Shown piece by piece: positions 25,211 to 34,194 of a stretch of DNA of 64,000 nt. A program made the position numbers and the translations under genes. Each line of letters begins with the position of its first letter. Within the stretch, counting starts at the first letter, position 1. The DNA comes from QHXW01 sp035280425 (lineage in GTDB: Bacteria; Acidobacteriota; Terriglobia; Bryobacterales; Bryobacteraceae). Below the pieces are notes generated by a model that had not been told where the DNA came from, made no database searches, and worked only from the letters and a program-made list of their open reading frames with translations. The DNA lies in contig DATEFW010000040.1 of NCBI GenBank assembly GCA_035280425.1, positions 1 to 64,000 of the forward strand, in the 5' to 3' direction.

Positions 25211-26536
25211 ATGGTAAAAAGTAAGAAGAAGGCTGCCCTCACTCCCGCCATGGAGAAAGCTACAACTGGAGTCCGAGAAATCGAAACCACGACGCTGTCC
25301 AACGGTGTCCGTGTCATCACCGAATCCATGCCCCACGTGCGCTCTATCTCGGTGGGTATTTGGGTCGGAAATGGTTCGCGGCGCGAAAACCCCGAGCAAA
25401 ACGGCCTGTCTCACTTCATCGAGCACATGGTATTCAAAGGAACCACCAGCCGCTCGGCGGAAGACATCGCACGCTCGGTGGATTCGATCGGCGGCAATCT
25501 CGACGCGTTCACGTCGAAAGAGATGGTGTGCTTCAATACCAAGGTGCTCGACCAGCACCTGCCGCTGGCATTCGATGTATTGTCCGACCTGATCCGCAAC
25601 CCGCTCTTCCGGGAAGAGGACATGGCCAAAGAAAAGGGCGTCATCCTGGAAGAGCTGAAGATGGATGAGGATAACCCCGATTATCTGGTTCACGAGATCT
25701 TCTCCTCCAACTTCTGGAAAGATCATCCGCTGGGTAAACCGATTTTGGGTACCCGAGAGACGGTGAAACGCTTCGACCGGCAGATGATGGAAAGCTATTA
25801 CCTGGATTCCTATACGCCGGCGAACCTGATTATCACCGCCGCCGGCAACCTGACGCACAAGATGCTCTCCGACCTCGCCGGCCAGCACTTTTCCGATTTG
25901 AAGACACGGCCACCGCTCCCGGCCGAGCGAGTGCCGAATACCCACGCCCGTATCGCGCTGCGACATAAAAAAGCGCTCGAGCAGGTGCATGTGTGTCTGG
26001 GAGTTCCGTCTTATCCGCTGCCGCACGAAGACCGCTTCACGTGCTACGTGCTCAATACGCTGCTCGGCGGCGGCATGAGCTCGCGCCTGTTTCAGCACAT
26101 CCGCGAGCGGCTTGGACTGGCGTATGCTGTGTTCTCGGAACTGAATCCATATCGCGATACCGGATGCCTCTCGGTCTACGCGGGCACCTCGATTGAGACC
26201 ACGCGGCAGGTTATTGAGCTGATCCTCAAAGAGTTCCAGCAATTAAAGCAGGAGCTGATCGGCGAAGAGGAGCTGCGCCGCGCCAAAGATCATCTGAAGG
26301 GTTCGCTCATGCTGAGCCTCGAATCGACCTCCAGCCGCATGTCGAATCTCGCCCGCCAGGAAATGTATTTCCACCGTTTCTTCTCGCTGGACGAACTCGT
26401 GGAGTCGATTGAACAGGTCACGGCCGCGGATGTGCAGCGCATCTCGCAGATCTTCTTCGACCAGAAGCAGATCGCGCTCACCGTGCTCGGCAATCTGGAC
26501 GGGTTCAAGATCGGGCGGGAAGACCTGGTTTGCTGA
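25211..26536 (+). CDS. M16-family zinc peptidase (processing-peptidase-like)
   Basis: A 441-residue M16B peptidase. The inverted zinc motif HxxEH is HFIEH at 68-72, with the third ligand Glu in the downstream EKGVILEELKMDEDNPD helix. The C-terminal half shows the non-catalytic repeat (GGGMSSRLFQHIRERLGLAYAV). Family members degrade or trim unfolded or signal-type peptides. The start is chosen at the Met before a Lys-rich N-terminus, as an upstream extension reads poorly. No signal peptide, so it is likely cytoplasmic. Confidence 0.93.
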   Translation: MVKSKKKAALTPAMEKATTGVREIETTTLSNGVRVITESMPHVRSISVGIWVGNGSRRENPEQNGLSHFIEHMVFKGTTSRSAEDIARSVDSIGGNLDAFTSKEMVCFNTKVLDQHLPLAFDVLSDLIRNPLFREEDMAKEKGVILEELKMDEDNPDYLVHEIFSSNFWKDHPLGKPILGTRETVKRFDRQMMESYYLDSYTPANLIITAAGNLTHKMLSDLAGQHFSDLKTRPPLPAERVPNTHARIALRHKKALEQVHVCLGVPSYPLPHEDRFTCYVLNTLLGGGMSSRLFQHIRERLGLAYAVFSELNPYRDTGCLSVYAGTSIETTRQVIELILKEFQQLKQELIGEEELRRAKDHLKGSLMLSLESTSSRMSNLARQEMYFHRFFSLDELVESIEQVTAADVQRISQIFFDQKQIALTVLGNLDGFKIGREDLVC

Positions 26537-26610
26537 TCATTGGGGCGCCGGCCCGCGGAAATTAGCAGTAACATCCCGTCCCGAATTCCCCGGGGCTTCG
26601 TCTAACCGTC

Positions 26611-27459
26611 ATGCTCCCGGCCTGCAGGCTCTATGTTCTTACGGCTGCAACGGCTGCCTCCGCCGTCGTGCTGCGGCGCGGGCCTAGCGACTGGTGGCAT
26701 CTGCTGGATTGGAACCTCGATACGCTCGCGCTGACTCCCGGCGCGTGGTTTCACGGAACGCTTTATCCGCGGCGCTGCGACATTTCAGCGGACGGCCGTT
26801 TATTTGGATATTTCGCATTGAAAATGAGTAGCGGGACGCCGGGGTGGCCGGGAACTTACTTTGCGGTTTCCAAGGTTCCTTGGCTCGAAGCGCTGGCTGC
26901 CTGGGAGACTTGCGGAACCTGGACGTGGGGCTGCCGGTTTTCCGGCGATGGGGATCTGGAGGTTCGCGCGTGTATCGGCAAAGAACCATTCCATGGCCGT
27001 TATCCCGGCAAGTTTGCCATCGGCGCGATGAGCGTCGAGTGGGCAAAGCGGGACGTCTCGAACGAAATCAAGCGCGGCTGGCAGTTCGCCCCGGCCGGCG
27101 ATCCGCTGATTCTCGAGCATCCGGGACGGCCAAACCCGGTGCTGAAGCGCGAACGCCCCTGTGAAGAACCAAGATTGACGCTGGGGATGATTCACTGCGG
27201 TGTCGATTTCTCCCGCGGCGGCATGGAAGGCGTGCAAGTGGAATATTTTCTGCAGCAGACGCCTGAAGACGTGACGCCGGTTCCCGAGGCGGCGTGGGCG
27301 GATTGGGATAAGAACGGGCGGCTGCTGATGGCGACCCGGGATGGAGAGCTGGCCGTGTGCCGGTGCCACGGCACTGAAATCGAGCGGATCTGGTCGGCGA
27401 ATCTTCGTGAGCGAACGCCCGATCCGCGCCCGGCGCCGTCATGGGCGGGCCGCTGGTGA
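26611..27459 (+). CDS. Conserved-looking protein of unknown function
   Basis: A 282-residue protein with no recognisable named domain and no membrane segment. It is rich in Trp, Gly and Pro and looks like a beta-propeller or beta-sandwich: WWHLLDWNLDTLALTPGAWFHG, RRCDISADGRLFGYFA, and DWDKNGRLLMATRDGELAVCR resemble WD-like blades. The dense aromatic pattern and good codon usage favour a real gene. Same strand as the M16 protease and 74 bases after it. No function proposed. Confidence 0.7.
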   Translation: MLPACRLYVLTAATAASAVVLRRGPSDWWHLLDWNLDTLALTPGAWFHGTLYPRRCDISADGRLFGYFALKMSSGTPGWPGTYFAVSKVPWLEALAAWETCGTWTWGCRFSGDGDLEVRACIGKEPFHGRYPGKFAIGAMSVEWAKRDVSNEIKRGWQFAPAGDPLILEHPGRPNPVLKRERPCEEPRLTLGMIHCGVDFSRGGMEGVQVEYFLQQTPEDVTPVPEAAWADWDKNGRLLMATRDGELAVCRCHGTEIERIWSANLRERTPDPRPAPSWAGRW

Positions 27460-27478
27460 TGGGAAAAGATCCAGCTCG

Positions 27479-27748
27479 ATGGACGATCGTGTTTCACTAC
27501 AGCGAAAATTGAGAGTGCTGGTCGCGGCGGCTCTGGCCGGCGCCCTCACGCTGGCTCTGGTTGACTACGCGTTGTTGCCGTTCGCCGCGCGCAAGCTGAA
27601 CGCCGCCCAGCGCCTCTGGTTGCGCGAGGCATGCGCGAAACATCCGGGCTGGTTAGTGCTTGCCATTGTCCTCGCTACCGCGATGCTCGCGCTCCCGGTT
27701 CTGTTGGCGGGCTTGTGGGCGGCTCGGAGAGACAGACGCCGGCTTTGA
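27479..27748 (+). CDS. Small two-helix membrane protein
   Basis: An 89-residue protein, MDDRVSLQRKLRVLV..., with two membrane helices (about 13-34 and 58-80) separated by a basic helical segment (LNAAQRLWLREACAKHPGW) and ending in a basic tail (RRDRRRL). Unknown function. It starts 20 bases after the preceding stop and faces the reductase gene convergently. Confidence 0.55.
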   Translation: MDDRVSLQRKLRVLVAAALAGALTLALVDYALLPFAARKLNAAQRLWLREACAKHPGWLVLAIVLATAMLALPVLLAGLWAARRDRRRL

Positions 27749-27778
27749 AGGGCAATCAGGGCGTCCGGCACCAAAACG

Positions 27779-28885
27779 TCACATTTCCGCCATGAACTTT
27801 GCGATTGCGGAGCGCGCAGCGCGAGTTTGCGCTAGTGCCACAGCCCAATCGAGAACCGGCGTCGAGACAGCGGCACGCCACCACTTGGCGGCGCTAAAAG
27901 AGCGCTCAAAAGCTTCGCGGCAGCGGGATTGGTATCGGGTGAAGCCATCCGCTTCCCCGGCCCCTTCCAGGATGATCTCGCGCAGAGCTTCGGCGGCCAG
28001 CATGCCTGCGCGCATCCCCTGGTAAATGCCTTCGGCGGTCGCCGGGTGGGTCATACGGCCGGCTTCCCCGGTGACGATCCGGCCGGGGGACCAGAGGCGC
28101 TCGATTTTGTACGTGTAGGAAATCTGGTGGCCCTTCCAGTCACCGATTTGCACGGCTCCGGCGAGGCGAGCGCGGTAATGCTTCTCGAGAAATTCCGCGA
28201 AAAGCTTGCGTGCGTTCTTCGACCGATCGCGGTCTTCGTAACAAATCCCAATATTGACGCGCGTATCGGTCTCGGGAAAGAGCCAGCCATAGTATGGGCG
28301 CAGCATTTTGTCGAAGATCATCTCGACGTGATAGGGCGGGAACGGCACGGGCTCCCACCAGCCCATAATTGCCTGAATGATCTGTCTGGGTTTCTGATTG
28401 ACTGCGAAGCGGGAATGCGCACCATCGGCGACGACGATGAAGCGCGCGCGAACTTCGCGGCCGTCGAGGGCGCGCACGCCCACCATGCGGCCGCCGGCCT
28501 CGATCAATTCCTGCGCATAGAAATGGGGCACAAAGCGGATGCCGAGCGAGACGGCGCGCTTCAACAGCAGATGATCGAGCGTGCGACGGCAGCAAACGAT
28601 GGCCGCGGCGCGATCGCCGCCCGAGACAACCACGTCGCGGCCGTTGGGCGTCACCAGACGAAGGCCGCCAATCCAATATGAACGCGGCTCGACGTCATCC
28701 CATACGCCGAGTGCTTTCAAAACGCCGAGTCCTTTGGGAGATACCGCGCTGCCGCAGGTTTTGTCGCGCGGAAAATCGAGGCGGTCGAGCAGCAGAACAT
28801 TCGGCACGCCCAACTGGCCGAGGTGGACCGCGGTCGCCGCTCCCGCCGGACCTGCGCCGATGATGGCGATGTCGGCCTGCATCAT
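27779..28885 (-). CDS. Geranylgeranyl-reductase-family FAD-dependent oxidoreductase
   Basis: A 368-residue flavoprotein of the GGR/menaquinone-reductase-like group, which saturates isoprenoid double bonds. Motifs: dinucleotide loop IIGAGPAGAATAVHLGQLG (about 7-25), the substrate-side KTCGSAVSPKGL, VVADGAHSRFAV (DG motif) and VTGEAGRMTHPATAEGIYQGM (second flavin contact, where GEAG replaces the usual GDAA). Last gene of the minus-strand run with ABC ATPase, FtsX permease and LolA-like carrier, which is divergent from the sterol operon. A role in reducing a double bond of the sterol or another isoprenoid lipid fits the context but is inference. Confidence 0.85.
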   Translation of the reverse strand: MMQADIAIIGAGPAGAATAVHLGQLGVPNVLLLDRLDFPRDKTCGSAVSPKGLGVLKALGVWDDVEPRSYWIGGLRLVTPNGRDVVVSGGDRAAAIVCCRRTLDHLLLKRAVSLGIRFVPHFYAQELIEAGGRMVGVRALDGREVRARFIVVADGAHSRFAVNQKPRQIIQAIMGWWEPVPFPPYHVEMIFDKMLRPYYGWLFPETDTRVNIGICYEDRDRSKNARKLFAEFLEKHYRARLAGAVQIGDWKGHQISYTYKIERLWSPGRIVTGEAGRMTHPATAEGIYQGMRAGMLAAEALREIILEGAGEADGFTRYQSRCREAFERSFSAAKWWRAAVSTPVLDWAVALAQTRAARSAIAKFMAEM

Positions 28886-28930
28886 GAACTCTGGACGACT
28901 TCAACGCGCCCGCAGCCGGAGAGCGCCGAA

Positions 28931-29737
28931 TCACTCCCCGCGGCGCAGCGCCTGAATGGTGAAATCTTCGGTTCGCATCGGCACGTTGTACTGGAGCTTG
29001 TCGAGCTTGAGCAAGGTCCGACTGTTGCGCCGGAGATCGGTCATTTCGAGCGATCGTGCGGTCCAGATGCCCTGAACATCTTCGTACTGAAAATATTTCA
29101 GCCGGCGCACCACCTGATCTTTCAAATAATTATCGATCTGCACCGGAATGTAATGATCCTGGCGGATCCACAGGATCGACGAGGTGTATTGCGACGATTT
29201 CGCCTGCCGCGGCCGCGATTCGATGCGCCAGCATTTGGACCCTGTGACTTCCTCCTCGGCCTGGAGCTTGTAATCGAACTGATCGACATCGCGCTCCTCG
29301 AGATCTTCAAAACTAAAGTCCGTTCCGAAGAAGCGCGTGGAGCGGTCTTGTAAAGCGATGCGCCGTTCCCGGGCGATGGCGGGCGTCCACATCCATTCGT
29401 CGGCCGAACGCTCGCGGTGATTCACCACCAGCAGGGCGACGCCCTTGACCTCGGGCGGTGCGGTAAAGCGAAGGATGGACTTACTGTCGCCATAAGAACC
29501 GACGCGTTCATATTGCCAGTGCTTATCGGAGATTTTTTTATTGGTCTCGATCACCTGGAGCGCGCCCTCATATTTTTGCGAGTCGGCGCGGCCTCGTTTT
29601 TGCGTTTCGGTGACGATCTGGCGGGCGTCCTGGGCGAGCAGAGGGGCGCCAACCAAAAGGACCGCAGAGACGCAGAGGAACAGAGGGAATCGCACGCGAT
29701 TTAGTCTGGGAAATTTGCAATCAAAAATTTCATTCAT
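28931..29737 (-). CDS. LolA-like periplasmic outer-membrane lipoprotein-sorting protein
   Basis: A 268-residue exported protein with a signal peptide ending near LLAQDA. The rest is an unclosed beta-barrel of the LolA/LolB type (COG2834-like 'outer membrane lipoprotein-sorting'): DSKSILRFTAPPEVKGVALLVVNH, DEWMWTPAIARERRIALQDRSTRFFGTDFSFEDLEER, YTSSILWIRQDHYIPVQIDNY. Such barrels carry acyl or other lipid chains across the periplasm. Its ATG overlaps the FtsX permease stop by 8 bases, linking it functionally to that transporter. Confidence 0.85.
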   Translation of the reverse strand: MNEIFDCKFPRLNRVRFPLFLCVSAVLLVGAPLLAQDARQIVTETQKRGRADSQKYEGALQVIETNKKISDKHWQYERVGSYGDSKSILRFTAPPEVKGVALLVVNHRERSADEWMWTPAIARERRIALQDRSTRFFGTDFSFEDLEERDVDQFDYKLQAEEEVTGSKCWRIESRPRQAKSSQYTSSILWIRQDHYIPVQIDNYLKDQVVRRLKYFQYEDVQGIWTARSLEMTDLRRNSRTLLKLDKLQYNVPMRTEDFTIQALRRGE

Positions 29738-32282
29738 ATTCGAGGGCTTCTACCAGCGGCGCGCGGACGGCGTACTCTGCGGGGCTGAGCGCCGCGAGAA
29801 ATGTGGCTACCAGGATGATCGGGACCAGCCATAGAGCAATGACCGTAGGAAATTCATAGCCGAGCGGCATGCCGGTCAGATCGCGGCGCACGAGGTCGAG
29901 CTGATAAAACAGGTTTACTGCGCCGAGCGCCAGGCCGAGAACCAGGCCGATCAGGCCCACGGTCGCGGCTTCCAGCCAGACGCTTCCACGCACCTGCTCA
30001 GCGAGACCGCCGATGGCGCGCAGCACCGCGAGTTCACGCTTGCGCTCGGTGATGGAAACGGTGAGGGTGTTGAGCACACCGAGCGCGGAAACGAGCACGG
30101 CGATGGCGATCTGCATGTACGTGATGCCGAACCATTGATCGGCGAGGCGCAGCACATAGTTTTTCGCTTCGTGCGTGGAGAGCACCAGCATGCGGCGCTC
30201 GCGGCCGAACTGCGCTTGAATCCGGCGGCGGACGCTGTCTACGGAAGCGCCGGGCTTCAAATAGACGCGGAAAACGTCCACGGAATCGTCTTTCCACCAC
30301 CGCGTGAACAGAGAGCGGTCAAGAAAGATACTGCCCTGCTGCTGCGCGAAATCCTTGACGATGCCGGCGATGGGAAGCCGTAGAACGCCCGCGGGTGTCG
30401 CGAGTTCCACGTTGCCGCCCAAGCCGAGTTTTTGCAGTTCTGAAAAATTCTCGGAAACCACCACGCCTTTGCCGGCGGCTGACAGGCGATGCATTTCATC
30501 GTAGTCGCCCGCGACCACTTCTCGTCCGCGCGTACGCGCGGCGAATGGCGCGAGATCCGTGGCCACGACGAGCACCGGTGTTCCGTGAAAGTTCACCCGG
30601 ATATTGCGAACGGGCACAACCTCGTCGATGCCTTCGACGGCTTTGAGCTCGGGAAGCATGGCGGCGGGGAAATGAAACGAGGGCGCGATGCCGCTCTCGG
30701 AAGTCGAGACGAACAGCGGCGCACTCATCATGGCGTCCAGCCATTTTTCGATGGACATGTAGGTACTGCGGGCGATGCCGGCGAGTCCGATCGCCATGGC
30801 GAGCGACAGCATGAGCGCGGCGACTGTAGAGGAAGTGCGGCGGGGGGACTGGATGACGCTATCGGCGGCCAGCGCTCCTTCGATGGGCCAGATCCGGCTG
30901 AGCAGTCCACGCAGCAGGCGGGCGAGCCACAAGGCGAGAGTCGGCGTCAGCAACAGCGCCACGCCGATGATGAGCAGGTACCCGGTGTAAAACAGGATTC
31001 CTGAGCTCCCCCAAAACAGGCAGCCTAAGGATGCGGCAGCCAGCACGGCGGCAGCGATCCGGCGCGCGCGGCTTTCGCCTTCCCCGGACGCCGGACTGTG
31101 ACCCTTCTGGAGCGCGATAGCGGGATCGACGCTCGCAGCCTGCCGTGCCGGAAGAACGGCCGAAAGCATGCTCGCCAGAATTCCTGCCGCCAACGCGAAT
31201 AATACGAGCTTCCACTCGATAACGATTGCTCCGCCGGTTTCGGCGATTCCAGAAATCTGCTCGACGACACCTGCAATGTAGACACTCAATCGGCTGGCGA
31301 TCAGGATTCCCAGAATAATTCCGCAAGCGGATCCCACGAGGCCCGCAAACGCGCTTTCACCCAGAAAGAGCAGTTGAATCTGCTCGCGCGTTGCGCCCAG
31401 AGCGCGCAGAATGCCGATCTCTTTGCGGCGCTCGGTGACCGCAATCAGCAGCGAGTTATAGATGATGAACATCCCGATGAGCAACGCAAAAACGCTGCAG
31501 ATGTTCATGCTCAGCGCGTAAACCCGGAGAATGGATTCAAACTGTTGCCCGCGAGTGCTGGGCGGCTCGACTTCGAAACCCGGGCCGAGTATTTTGAGAA
31601 TGGCGCTTTGGGCCTGTTCCATCGGAACGCCGTCGCGCAGAGCGAGATCGATGCGATCAAACTTGCGCCCCCGTCCGAAGACTTTCTGCGCGGCATAGAT
31701 GTCCATGACGGCGAGATTGCCGCCGAAGGCCGAAGCGAGGCCGCCGGGGCGCATGAGACCGCGAACCGTGAATGCTTTGTCGCCGTCCATAGTGCTCATG
31801 CGCAGCGCGGAGCCGATGTTGAGGCCGTTGCGATCGGCAAAAGCGCGGCTGACGATAAGCGAATCCGGCTGTGCAAGGAACACCAGTGGGTCTTCGACGG
31901 TGTCGTCGGCGCCTGCGACCTGGTAATCGCGCAGGCCGCCGTCGCCGGTCATGTCGACTGCCAGAACTTTGAGATTCCCCTGGCCTTTGAGCCCGGTGCT
32001 GACGACGGCCTCGATCACAGGCGCGGCGATGCGAACTTCGGCGAGTGACTGGACGCGCTCGAGCACATCTTCGCCGAAGCCGGTCTCACCGGCGCTGATC
32101 TGGAGCTGAGTCTTGCCGGCAATGCGGTCCACGGTCTGGTTAAAGGCCGCCATGACCGAGCGGTTGGCGGTGTGCATCGCCACGAATACGGCAATCCCGA
32201 ACATGATGCCGGCCGTTGTGAGCAGCGAGCGCAGTACGTGTTTGCGCGCATCCGGCCAACTGATGAGACGAAGCAGGATCAT
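29730..32282 (-). CDS. FtsX/MacB-type ABC transporter permease (two FtsX modules)
   Basis: An 850-residue membrane protein with an N-terminal helix, a MacB-like periplasmic domain (about 50-245), a three-helix FtsX module (about 260-390), a linking hydrophobic region (about 410-470), then a second periplasmic domain (490-700) and a second FtsX module (720-850). The doubled layout matches YbbP/LolCE-like permeases that lift lipids or lipoproteins from the inner membrane. ITERKRELAVLRAIGG is the FtsX coupling motif, with a matching VTERRKEIGILRALGA in the first half. Its start overlaps the ATPase stop by 4 bases. Confidence 0.9.
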   Translation of the reverse strand: MILLRLISWPDARKHVLRSLLTTAGIMFGIAVFVAMHTANRSVMAAFNQTVDRIAGKTQLQISAGETGFGEDVLERVQSLAEVRIAAPVIEAVVSTGLKGQGNLKVLAVDMTGDGGLRDYQVAGADDTVEDPLVFLAQPDSLIVSRAFADRNGLNIGSALRMSTMDGDKAFTVRGLMRPGGLASAFGGNLAVMDIYAAQKVFGRGRKFDRIDLALRDGVPMEQAQSAILKILGPGFEVEPPSTRGQQFESILRVYALSMNICSVFALLIGMFIIYNSLLIAVTERRKEIGILRALGATREQIQLLFLGESAFAGLVGSACGIILGILIASRLSVYIAGVVEQISGIAETGGAIVIEWKLVLFALAAGILASMLSAVLPARQAASVDPAIALQKGHSPASGEGESRARRIAAAVLAAASLGCLFWGSSGILFYTGYLLIIGVALLLTPTLALWLARLLRGLLSRIWPIEGALAADSVIQSPRRTSSTVAALMLSLAMAIGLAGIARSTYMSIEKWLDAMMSAPLFVSTSESGIAPSFHFPAAMLPELKAVEGIDEVVPVRNIRVNFHGTPVLVVATDLAPFAARTRGREVVAGDYDEMHRLSAAGKGVVVSENFSELQKLGLGGNVELATPAGVLRLPIAGIVKDFAQQQGSIFLDRSLFTRWWKDDSVDVFRVYLKPGASVDSVRRRIQAQFGRERRMLVLSTHEAKNYVLRLADQWFGITYMQIAIAVLVSALGVLNTLTVSITERKRELAVLRAIGGLAEQVRGSVWLEAATVGLIGLVLGLALGAVNLFYQLDLVRRDLTGMPLGYEFPTVIALWLVPIILVATFLAALSPAEYAVRAPLVEALEYE

Positions 32283-32983
32283 CGCTCGGCGGCCACAGGC
32301 AGAACTGGTTCGCGGCGCTCGTCCTTGATGATGCGCGCGTCTTTCAGAGTGATGGTGCGCGGGCAGCTTGCAGCTACGCCGGAATCGTGCGTCACCATCA
32401 GGACGGTCGAGTGGAGTGTCCGGTTGAGATCCTGGATCAGTTTGAGAATCTCGGCGCCGGTCGCCGAGTCGAGATTTCCGGTCGGCTCATCGGCCAGAAG
32501 AATGGGCGGATCAAAGGCCAGCGCGCGGGCGATGGCGACACGCTGGCGCTCACCTCCCGAAAGCTGGTCCGGCTGGAAATCCACGCGGCCGCCGAGGCCG
32601 ACCAGGTCGAGAAGCGCGCGGGATCGTGCCTCGGTTTTGGGCCGCGGCCACCCGCGCAGGTGCAGCGGCAAGGCCACGTTCTCCAGACAGCTCAGGCTGG
32701 GCATCAAATTAAAAAACTGGAAAATGAACCCGATCTTTTCGCGGCGCACGCGGGTCAGCTCGCGGTCCGAGAGTTTGACGATCGACTGGCCGTCGATCGT
32801 GAGCTCGCCGGAGCTGGGGCGGTGGAGCCCGCCGATCAGATTGAGGAGCGTGGATTTTCCGGAGCCCGAGGGTCCGACGATCGAGACCATTTCCCCGCGG
32901 GCGACTTCGAGGTTGATCTGAACCAGAGCCGTGAAAATGGTGCGTCCGGTGAACTGTTTCCAGACATCGACGCACTGGATCAT
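32279..32983 (-). CDS. LolD/MacB-type ABC transporter ATP-binding protein
   Basis: A 234-residue ATPase with Walker A GPSGSGKSTLLNLIGG, Q-loop (FQFFNLMPSL), signature LSGGERQRVAIARAL, Walker B ILLADEPTGNLDS and the switch His (VTHD). The subfamily fits LolD/MacB/FtsE and drives the FtsX permease it overlaps (32279-32282). The start is set at MIQCVDVWK; the upstream extension in the same frame lies in the intergenic regulatory region and is not credible. First gene of the minus-strand run divergent from the sterol operon. Confidence 0.93.
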   Translation of the reverse strand: MIQCVDVWKQFTGRTIFTALVQINLEVARGEMVSIVGPSGSGKSTLLNLIGGLHRPSSGELTIDGQSIVKLSDRELTRVRREKIGFIFQFFNLMPSLSCLENVALPLHLRGWPRPKTEARSRALLDLVGLGGRVDFQPDQLSGGERQRVAIARALAFDPPILLADEPTGNLDSATGAEILKLIQDLNRTLHSTVLMVTHDSGVAASCPRTITLKDARIIKDERREPVLPVAAER

Positions 32984-33016
32984 TGGGGCAGAGGGCACAC
33001 TCCGATGAAATATGAT

Positions 33017-33032
33017 GCCACAAACTTGTGGC
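33017..33032. promoter_or_regulatory. Perfect 7+7 palindrome between sterol operon and lipid-transport operon
   Basis: GCCACAA-AC-TTGTGGC is a perfect inverted repeat (7-base arms, 2-base spacer) centred 33-41 bases upstream of the predicted sterol-operon -35 and 34-49 bases from the ABC gene start. A dimeric regulator could act on both promoters. Two further hairpins follow: CGGCT/AGCCG (33039-33054) and GCGGGA/TCCCGC (33121-33140, in the leader). Confidence 0.4.
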
Positions 33033-33064
33033 GCGCAACGGCTAAAAAGAGCCGGAAAGTGCGA

Positions 33065-33093
33065 TGGACAAGGGGTGCTGCGAGATATAGAAT
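33065..33093 (+). promoter_or_regulatory. Predicted promoter of the sterol operon
   Basis: TGGACA (33065-33070, 5/6 of the -35), a 17-base spacer and TAGAAT (33088-33093, 5/6 of the -10). Transcription would start near 33100, giving a leader of about 60 bases with a GGAGGAG ribosome site at 33148-33154. Confidence 0.45.
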
Positions 33094-33159
33094 GTCCGGT
33101 TGGCATCGCCCGGAACTGTTGCGGGACGCTCAAATCCCGCCGGGCGCGGAGGAGTGCCT

Positions 33160-34194
33160 ATGTTGCTCGTCACCGGCGCCACTGGCCATCTCGGTGCGAA
33201 CCTCGTGCGGCGTCTGCTCGCCGATGGGCATGGCGTGCGCGTGCTCCTGCGGAAATCCAGCGACAACGCGGCGCTCGAAGGCCTGGATGTCGAGCCTGCC
33301 TATGGTGATTTGCGCGACCTGCCTTCCTTGATCGCTGCGACGCGCGGCTGCCGGGGCGTCTATCATTGTGCGGCCAAGGTCTCGATCACTTCTTCAGATA
33401 AGCAGGAGATTTTCGAGACTAATGTGCTCGGCACGCGGCATGTATTAACGGCGGCGCGCGGGGCAGGCGTCGAGCGCGTGGTGATTTCGGGATCGTTCAG
33501 CGCTGTGGGCCACGACCCGAAGCGTCCCGCAAACGAGGAAATGCCGTTCAACCCGTTCGAGAAACATCTGCCGTACGAGATCTCGAAAGCCGCGGCCGAG
33601 CACGAGTGCCTGAAAGCCGTGGCGGAGGGTCTGGACGTGGTGATCGCGATCTCGTGCGCCATCATTGGCCCTTTCGATTTCAAGCCCTCGCGCATGGGCC
33701 GCGTGCTGGTGGATTTCGCCAACGGCAAGCTGCGCGCTTATGTTCCGGGCGGATTCGAGTTTGTGGCGGCGCGCGATATCGTCGAAGGGCATGTGCTCGC
33801 GATGCAGAAGGGCCGGCGGGGCGAGCGGTACATTTTCAGCACGGAGTTTCTCACGATCGACGAGCTGATGTCGATTTACGAAGAGGTGACCGGGAGGAGG
33901 CGGCCACGCCTGTGCCTGCCTGCACCGGTGATGGCGGTGGCGGCCGGCGTTTCGAGTTTTGTGCTGTCGAACTTTTTTCCGAACGTTCCACAAAGGTTCA
34001 CGCCGGGCTCGGTGCGCCTGTTGCAGAGCCGGCGGCGTGCAGATTGCTCGAAAGCCAGGCGAGAACTTGGATATCAGCCCACGACTATCCGGCAGGCGGT
34101 CGCCGAGGCTTACGACTGGTTCGTCGAGCGTGGTGCGATTCGCTCGCCGAAACGCGCCTTGTCGCGTGCCGCCGAGATCGGAGCGCGGACGTGA
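33160..34194 (+). CDS. NAD(P)-dependent 3-beta-hydroxysteroid dehydrogenase/epimerase-like SDR (SdmB-like)
   Basis: A 344-residue extended short-chain dehydrogenase. The dinucleotide site is TGATGHLGANLVRRLL near the start, the catalytic pair is YEISK (Tyr and Lys), and a hydrophobic C-terminal segment (LPAPVMAVAAGVSSFVL) recalls NSDHL-type sterol dehydrogenases. In bacterial sterol C-4 demethylation, SdmB oxidises the C-3 hydroxyl and decarboxylates after SdmA attack. The sequence also resembles the hopanoid-associated epimerase HpnA and dihydroflavonol reductases, so the sterol call rests mainly on its operon. The start follows GGAGGAG; a longer frame upstream starts within the leader and is rejected. 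Overlaps the P450 by 4 bases (GTGA). Confidence 0.82.
   Translation: MLLVTGATGHLGANLVRRLLADGHGVRVLLRKSSDNAALEGLDVEPAYGDLRDLPSLIAATRGCRGVYHCAAKVSITSSDKQEIFETNVLGTRHVLTAARGAGVERVVISGSFSAVGHDPKRPANEEMPFNPFEKHLPYEISKAAAEHECLKAVAEGLDVVIAISCAIIGPFDFKPSRMGRVLVDFANGKLRAYVPGGFEFVAARDIVEGHVLAMQKGRRGERYIFSTEFLTIDELMSIYEEVTGRRRPRLCLPAPVMAVAAGVSSFVLSNFFPNVPQRFTPGSVRLLQSRRRADCSKARRELGYQPTTIRQAVAEAYDWFVERGAIRSPKRALSRAAEIGART

Noticed and set aside
29730..32983. MacAB-type drug exporter
   Set aside because: No MacA adaptor is present and the permease has the doubled FtsX layout, with a LolA-like partner instead.
33160..34194. Hopanoid-associated sugar epimerase (HpnA)
   Set aside because: Fold similarity is real, but no hopanoid genes are near and the gene is fused by overlap to sterol genes; kept as an alternative only.
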